A stretch of 49,109 nt of DNA from PVC group bacterium. GTDB taxonomy: Bacteria; Verrucomicrobiota; Kiritimatiellia; CAIKKV01. The stretch's first letter is position 1. Every line of letters starts with the position of its first letter. Shown one piece after another: positions 45,068 through 49,109 of this stretch. The DNA is taken from the NCBI GenBank assembly GCA_945898015.1, contig CAMDGM010000024.1, forward strand, positions 1 to 49,109. Reading direction: 5' to 3'. A program made the translations under genes and the position numbers. The notes below the pieces were generated by a model that saw only the letters and a program-made list of their open reading frames with translations, was not told the DNA's origin and did no database searches.

Positions 45068-46432
45068 ATGGACGACTTGTTCCAGAACGCCGCGCGCCCG
45101 GCGGAGCCGCCGGTGCGGACCGTCTCGCAGCTGACGCGCCTGATCCGGATGTCCCTGGAGGGTTCCTTTCCCGAGGTGTGGGTGGAGGGCGAGGTGTCGA
45201 ATCTCCGCATCCCGGCTTCGGGCCATTGCTATTTCACGCTCAAGGACGAGGGCGCCCAGATCCAGGCAGTCATCTGGAAAAGCGCTATGCGCGGGCTCCG
45301 GGCGCGGCCCGCCGACGGCATGGCCGTGCGGGTGACGGGCGCGGTGACGGTCTTTGAAAAGGGCGGCCAGTACCAGCTTGCCGTCCGCCAGGTGGAGTTG
45401 CGGGATGCCAAAGGGGACCTGTTGCGGCAGTTCGAGTCGCTCAAGGCTCGGCTGCAGGCCGAGGGCCTGTTCGATCCGGCGCGCAAGCGCCCGCTGCCCG
45501 CCCTGCCGCGCCACATCGGGGTGGTCACCTCGCCCACGGGCGCGGCCATCCAGGATATTCTCAAGGTGTTCGCGATGCGGTTCCCCAACCTGCATGTCGT
45601 GATTGCCCCGGCCCGGGTGCAGGGCGCGGGCGCGGCGGAGGACATCGCCGGGTGGATTGACCGGTTGAACCGGACTGGCGGTTTGGATGTGCTGATCGTG
45701 GGCCGCGGGGGCGGCAGTCTTGAGGATCTCTGGTGCTTTAACGAGGAGGTGGTGGCCCGGGCCGTGGCGGCTTCCCGCATTCCGGTGATCTCCGCGGTCG
45801 GCCACGAAGTTGATTTCACGATTTGCGATTTTGTAGCCGATGTGCGAGCCCCGACACCCTCTGCGGCGGCCGAGATGGTGGTGGGGCGCAAGACGGACCT
45901 GGAGGAGCAGCTGCGGGGGGTTTCGCGGCGGCTGGCGATGGGTCTGGAGCGGCGCCGGGCCTGGGCCCAGCGGCTGGAGACGCTCAAGGGCGGTTTGCGC
46001 GCGGGGTTGCGGGAGGCCGTCGGGGCGGCCCGCCGCCGGCTGGAAGCGGCTGCCGGCAGCCCGGGATTCCGGGAGCCGGGCCAGCTGGCGCGGCAAAGCC
46101 GGGAACAGTTGATTCGCTGGAAAGCCGGGATGCGCCGCGCGCTCGAGAACCGGGCGCGGAACACAGGCCAGCAGCTCGACGGCGTGGCCGGCCGGCTGGC
46201 CCGGGCTCCCCGCGTGGCGCTGGAGGCGCGCCGGGCCGTTGTGCTCCAACGGGCGGCCCAGCTGCGCGCGTTGAATCCGCTTGCGATTCTGACCCGTGGC
46301 TACAGTGTGACCCTGGACGGGCAGGGGCGGGTGGTGCAGTCGGTCCGCGCGGTGCGGCCGGGCCTGCGGTTGCGCACCCGGGTGAGAGACGGAGAATTCC
46401 AATCGGAGGTGATCCCGGACCATGACACGTAA
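45068..46432 (+). CDS. xseA: Exodeoxyribonuclease VII large subunit
   Basis: The frame is open from 44999, inside ymdB, but GGGGGA before ATG 45068 and the natural start MDDLFQNAARP favour 45068 (454 aa). N-terminal OB fold (VSQLTRLIRMSLEGSFPEVW, VEGEVSNLRIPASGHCYFTL), catalytic region (IGVVTSPTGAAIQDI, DVLIVGRGGGSLEDLWCFNE, ISAVGHEVDFTICDFVADVR) and a C-terminal coiled coil that binds small subunits. Degrades single-stranded DNA from both ends. Overlaps xseB by 11 bp. Confidence 0.96.
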   Translation: MDDLFQNAARPAEPPVRTVSQLTRLIRMSLEGSFPEVWVEGEVSNLRIPASGHCYFTLKDEGAQIQAVIWKSAMRGLRARPADGMAVRVTGAVTVFEKGGQYQLAVRQVELRDAKGDLLRQFESLKARLQAEGLFDPARKRPLPALPRHIGVVTSPTGAAIQDILKVFAMRFPNLHVVIAPARVQGAGAAEDIAGWIDRLNRTGGLDVLIVGRGGGSLEDLWCFNEEVVARAVAASRIPVISAVGHEVDFTICDFVADVRAPTPSAAAEMVVGRKTDLEEQLRGVSRRLAMGLERRRAWAQRLETLKGGLRAGLREAVGAARRRLEAAAGSPGFREPGQLARQSREQLIRWKAGMRRALENRARNTGQQLDGVAGRLARAPRVALEARRAVVLQRAAQLRALNPLAILTRGYSVTLDGQGRVVQSVRAVRPGLRLRTRVRDGEFQSEVIPDHDT

Positions 46433-46700
46433 AAAGACGGATGAAGCCGAAGGGCGTGAAGGAACGTTCGAACAGGCGCTGGCGCGCCTCGAGACCATCG
46501 TCGGGCAGATGGAGGATGGGTCGCTGGGCCTGGACGAGATGATGGCGCGGTTCGAGGAGGGGCAGACGCTGATCCGCTTCTGCACCGGCAAGCTCAACGA
46601 GGTGGAGAAAAAGGTTGAGGTGCTTTTGAAAAAAGGCGAGACCGTTGAGGCGGCGCCATTCGGCTCCGGTTCCGGTGAAACGGGGGATGGGGAGAAGTGA
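46422..46700 (+). CDS. xseB: Exodeoxyribonuclease VII small subunit
   Basis: 92 aa. Core motif FEQALARLETIVGQMEDGSL, then GLDEMMARFEEGQTLIRFCT and KLNEVEKKVEVLL is the standard XseB helical hairpin; a glycine- and glutamate-rich tail follows. Several small subunits bind one XseA. Overlaps both xseA and the next gene. Confidence 0.95.
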   Translation: MTRKKTDEAEGREGTFEQALARLETIVGQMEDGSLGLDEMMARFEEGQTLIRFCTGKLNEVEKKVEVLLKKGETVEAAPFGSGSGETGDGEK

Positions 46701-47659
46701 GCGACCTGCTCAAGGTGTCCGGGTTGAAGGTCTTTTTCCGGACCGCCGATGCCGCCCGGCCGGTGAAGGCCGTGGATGGCGTCTCGTTTTCGATCCGCGC
46801 GGGCGAGACCACCGCGGTGGTCGGCGAAAGCGGCTCGGGCAAGAGCGTGACCGCCCTGTCGCTGGCCCGGTTGCTGCCGGGGTCCGCCTATTATGCGGGC
46901 GGGTCGATTTTGTTTGAAGGCGAGGATGTGCTGGCGTTGGACGACCGGCGCCTGCGGAAGCTGCGCGGGGGGCGGATCGCCTATATTTTTCAGGAACCGT
47001 CCACCTCGCTGAATCCGGTGTTCACCGTGGGCTGGCAGATCGCCGAGGCGGTGCGGGCTCATGCCAGCGCCGCCGATCCGGACCGCGAGGCCGTGCGCCT
47101 GATGCGGCTGGTGGGCCTGCCGGATCCCGAGCGCCGCTGCCGGTCCTATCCCCACGAGATGAGCGGCGGCATGCAGCAGCGCGTGATGATCGCCATGGCG
47201 CTGGCCTGCAAGCCCCGCCTGCTGGTGGCGGACGAGCCCACCACGGCGCTGGACGTGACGATCCAGGCCCAGATCCTGGAACTGCTGGCCGATTTGCAGA
47301 AGCAGCTCGGCATGGGCATTCTGCTCATCACCCACAACTTCGGGCTGGTCGCCCGCATGGCGCGCGACATTCATGTCATGTACGCGGGCCGTATGGTCGA
47401 GTCTGGACCCACCCGGGACGTGTTGACCGAGCCCCGCCATCCCTACACCCGGGCGCTGCTCCGGGCGGTGCCGCGGCTGCGGGTGCCCGTCAGAGAGCTG
47501 ACCGAGGTGCATGGATCGATTCCCAGCCTGGCGGACCTGCCGCCCGGCTGCTCCTTTCATCCCCGCTGTCCGAAAGCCGCCGACCGCTGCCGCGTGGAGA
47601 CGCCCGTGGAGGAAGAGGCTGGAACGGAAAGGATCGTGCGATGCCACTTCTGGAAATAG
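46697..47659 (+). CDS. Peptide/nickel-type ABC transporter ATPase (OppD/DppD family)
   Basis: 320 aa from a GTG that overlaps the xseB stop. Walker [15 protein letters not shown]-loop [19 protein letters not shown], signature [13 protein letters not shown], Walker [21 protein letters not shown], and the oligopeptide-transporter C-terminus with [11 protein letters not shown] (probably iron-sulfur or metal binding). Energises import of peptides or similar solutes. No permease or binding-protein gene is in the window; the ATPase pair stands alone at the end of a DNA/RNA metabolism chain. Confidence 0.93.
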   Translation: MSDLLKVSGLKVFFRTADAARPVKAVDGVSFSIRAGETTAVVGESGSGKSVTALSLARLLPGSAYYAGGSILFEGEDVLALDDRRLRKLRGGRIAYIFQEPSTSLNPVFTVGWQIAEAVRAHASAADPDREAVRLMRLVGLPDPERRCRSYPHEMSGGMQQRVMIAMALACKPRLLVADEPTTALDVTIQAQILELLADLQKQLGMGILLITHNFGLVARMARDIHVMYAGRMVESGPTRDVLTEPRHPYTRALLRAVPRLRVPVRELTEVHGSIPSLADLPPGCSFHPRCPKAADRCRVETPVEEEAGTERIVRCHFWK

Positions 47660-48621
47660 AAAATCTGTCCGTGCAGTTCGTGTCCGGCCAGGGCCGCCGG
47701 CGCCGCGTGTTGCGGGCGGTGGAACAGGTCAGCCTTTCCATGGAGGAGGGCGAGAGCCTGGGCGTGGTGGGGGAGAGCGGGTCGGGCAAGACCACGCTGG
47801 GCCGCGCCATTTTGAAATTGTGGAAGCCGGCGGGGGGGGCGATCCGGTTCCGGGGGGAGGATGTGGCCGGACTGGCGGGCGCGCGCCTGGCGGCGTTCCG
47901 GCGTCAGGTGCAGATGATTTTCCAGGATCCGTTTGATTCCCTGAATCCGCGCATGTCCATTGGCACGGCGATCGGCGAGGTGCTGGCGATTCACGGCCTG
48001 CGGGGGAAGGCGGAGCGTGCGGCGCGAGTGGCCGAGTTGTTGCAGCTGGTGGGGTTGCCCGGAGACTATGCGGAGCGGTATCCGCACGAGTTCAGCGGCG
48101 GGCAGCGCCAGCGCATCGGCATGGCGCGGGCGCTGGCCACGGGGCCGAAGCTGATCATCGCGGACGAGCCGGTTTCGGCGCTTGATGTGTCGGTGCAGGC
48201 GCAGATCATCAACCTCATGCGCCGGCTTCAGGCGGACCGGGGGATTGCCTACCTGTTTATTGCGCATGATCTGGCGGTGGTGCGCACCCTGTGCGCGCGG
48301 GTGGTGGTGATGTATCTGGGGCGGGTGGTGGAAAGCGGGCCGACCGGGGCGCTGTTCGAGAACCCGGCGCATCCCTACACCGAGGCCCTGCTGTCGGCCG
48401 TGCCGGACGTGGATGCCGACCTGGATCCCGGGCTGGCGCCGAAACGGCGGATTGTGCTGAAAGGCGATGTGCCGTCGGCCACGGACGTTCCGCGCGGCTG
48501 TCCGTTCCATCCCCGCTGTCACCGGGCGCAGGCGGTCTGCGCCGAAAAAATCCCCCCGCTCCGGAACGTGGCCGAAGGCCGCTGCAGCGCGTGCCATTTC
48601 GCGGAAGAGCTGCTGGCGTGA
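47641..48621 (+). CDS. Peptide/nickel-type ABC transporter ATPase (OppF/DppF family)
   Basis: 326 aa. Walker A GESGSGKTTLGRAIL, Q-loop IFQDPFDSLNPRMSIGTAI, signature FSGGQRQRIGMARAL, Walker B LIIADEPVSALDVSVQAQII, C-terminal CPFHPRCHRAQAVC. Pairs with the preceding ATPase, overlapping it by 19 bases. AAGGA precedes the ATG. No terminator was seen in the 38 bases before the integrase fragment on the other strand. Confidence 0.93.
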   Translation: MPLLEIENLSVQFVSGQGRRRRVLRAVEQVSLSMEEGESLGVVGESGSGKTTLGRAILKLWKPAGGAIRFRGEDVAGLAGARLAAFRRQVQMIFQDPFDSLNPRMSIGTAIGEVLAIHGLRGKAERAARVAELLQLVGLPGDYAERYPHEFSGGQRQRIGMARALATGPKLIIADEPVSALDVSVQAQIINLMRRLQADRGIAYLFIAHDLAVVRTLCARVVVMYLGRVVESGPTGALFENPAHPYTEALLSAVPDVDADLDPGLAPKRRIVLKGDVPSATDVPRGCPFHPRCHRAQAVCAEKIPPLRNVAEGRCSACHFAEELLA

Positions 48622-48659
48622 CAGGTTTACATTAAGCAGGTCGCGTGCAATAAGCGCGG

Positions 48660-49043
48660 CTAGTGGCGCAACCGAAGCAACCGACGGGTTTCCGCGAGCG
48701 CGTCAACGCGGGGAATCGAACCGTCCGGACCCGGAGTGACGCGCTTCTCCGTTGTGGTTTTCCATTCCGTGTTGCTCTGGAAATTGTGGAAGTAAAGGCG
48801 GATGGCCCGTTCGGCCTGTTCGATTTGCCAAGTCTCGTATCGTTGATCCGCTTGAAGGCCAAGCAGAAACTGATCCACCCGGTCGGACAGGGTCAACTTG
48901 GGGTCGGCAGGGGCTTTCTCCAGGAACTTACGGACCCAAAAGACGAAGAATTTGGAATGGCCCTCGCGGGCCAGTCGATTTCGGAGCAGGTATTCGGCAA
49001 ACTCTTCGAGGCGAAACGTCTTGTCATTGAACGGATTATGCAT
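48660..49043 (-). pseudogene. Truncated tyrosine recombinase, integron-integrase type (N-terminal part only)
   Basis: Likely start is ATG 49043 (MHNPFNDKTFRLEEF) with GAAGG nine bases upstream; the frame is open to a GTG at 49088. The 127 residues resemble the long N-terminal extension and core-binding region of integron-type integrases (FFVFWVRKFLEKAPADPK, RYETWQIEQAERAIRLYFHN) up to ALAETRRLLRLRH, the point where such proteins normally continue with YSYRTE-like sequence into the rest of the recombinase. A TAG follows at once, and the catalytic R-H-R-Y domain is absent: only 38 bases remain before oppF. I read it as a fragment. A domesticated short DNA-binding protein is possible. Confidence 0.6.
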
Positions 49044-49046
49044 AGT

Positions 49047-49081
49047 GGACATCCTTCGTCCCGGATAGGACGAAGTAGTCC
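49047..49081. repeat. Hairpin over the ribosome site of the integrase fragment
   Basis: CTTCGTCC (49054-49061) and GGACGAAG (49068-49075) form an 8-bp perfect stem with a six-base loop, extended by GGAC (49047-49050) with GTCC (49078-49081). In the integrase transcript it would mask the GAAGG ribosome site. Confidence 0.55.
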
Positions 49082-49109
49082 TATCCACCCAATACCGGCC
49101 TTTTAACTA

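Noticed and set aside
44459..47647. A 1062-codon reverse open frame across ymdB, xseA, xseB and oppD
   Set aside because: It is a high-GC antisense shadow spanning four genes with strong motifs on the forward strand.

Overview
The window looks like chromosomal DNA of a GC-rich Gram-negative bacterium, most likely from the PVC superphylum (Kiritimatiellota, Lentisphaerota or Verrucomicrobiota). The outer membrane is implied by several lipoproteins, a TolC-type channel with MacAB partners and a heptosyltransferase-type GT9 domain. The combination of RNase Y with YmdB, several secreted FGE-like domain proteins, a PQQ-type propeller, a G8-like secreted protein and a probable integron-type integrase fragment fits PVC bacteria better than Proteobacteria. 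This placement is inference; no marker tree could be run.

Region 1 (1-6.8 kb) is an accessory island with more A/T-ending codons than the rest. It holds a run of same-strand genes for envelope proteins, nearly all with their own Shine-Dalgarno sequence and lipoprotein or signal peptide: an unknown lipoprotein, a MORN-plus-ankyrin lipoprotein, an ankyrin lipoprotein, an FGE-like protein with a tandemly repeated linker, and another unknown lipoprotein. A decayed relative of the last gene lies between the first two. Region 2 (6.8-8.8 kb) is a repeat field around a HigBA-like toxin-antitoxin pair: two direct repeats of about 260 bp, two further copies of their 60 bp core, and GC-rich palindromes. 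A URO-D-fold protein follows.

Region 3 (10-23 kb) starts with a strong sigma70-like promoter driving purB-purM, a small anchored protein and a large GT-C-like/GT9 fusion. Convergent to it are a FtsB/DivIC-like gene and eno, which has a clear terminator. Next come a G8-like secreted protein, a NudF-type Nudix hydrolase, a secreted cupin and an acetyl-xylan-esterase-like hydrolase. Region 4 (23-33.4 kb) has a UvrD-type helicase, a 750 bp gap with a long inverted repeat, an FGE-like/PQQ-propeller pair, and a five-gene efflux operon (TetR regulator, outer membrane channel, MacA, split MacB).

Region 5 (33.4-40.2 kb) is core translation: tRNA-Ala(CGC), then thrS-infC-rpmI-rplT-pheS-pheT in the same order as in Escherichia coli. 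infC evidently starts at an AUU codon behind a perfect Shine-Dalgarno sequence. A hairpin terminator sits just upstream of pheS and may act as an attenuator. Region 6 (40.2-49.1 kb) starts with a probable 6S RNA gene directly before rarA, followed by a tightly overlapping chain rarA-fthC-rny-ymdB-xseA-xseB-oppD-oppF. The window ends in an integrase fragment that stops where the catalytic domain should begin.

I did not find an obviously new multi-gene defence or biosynthetic system. The most unusual items are the repeat-bounded toxin-antitoxin unit, the lipoprotein island with its MORN-ankyrin protein, the 6S RNA/rarA overlap, the AUU-started infC with the pheS-proximal terminator, and the GT-C/GT9 fusion.
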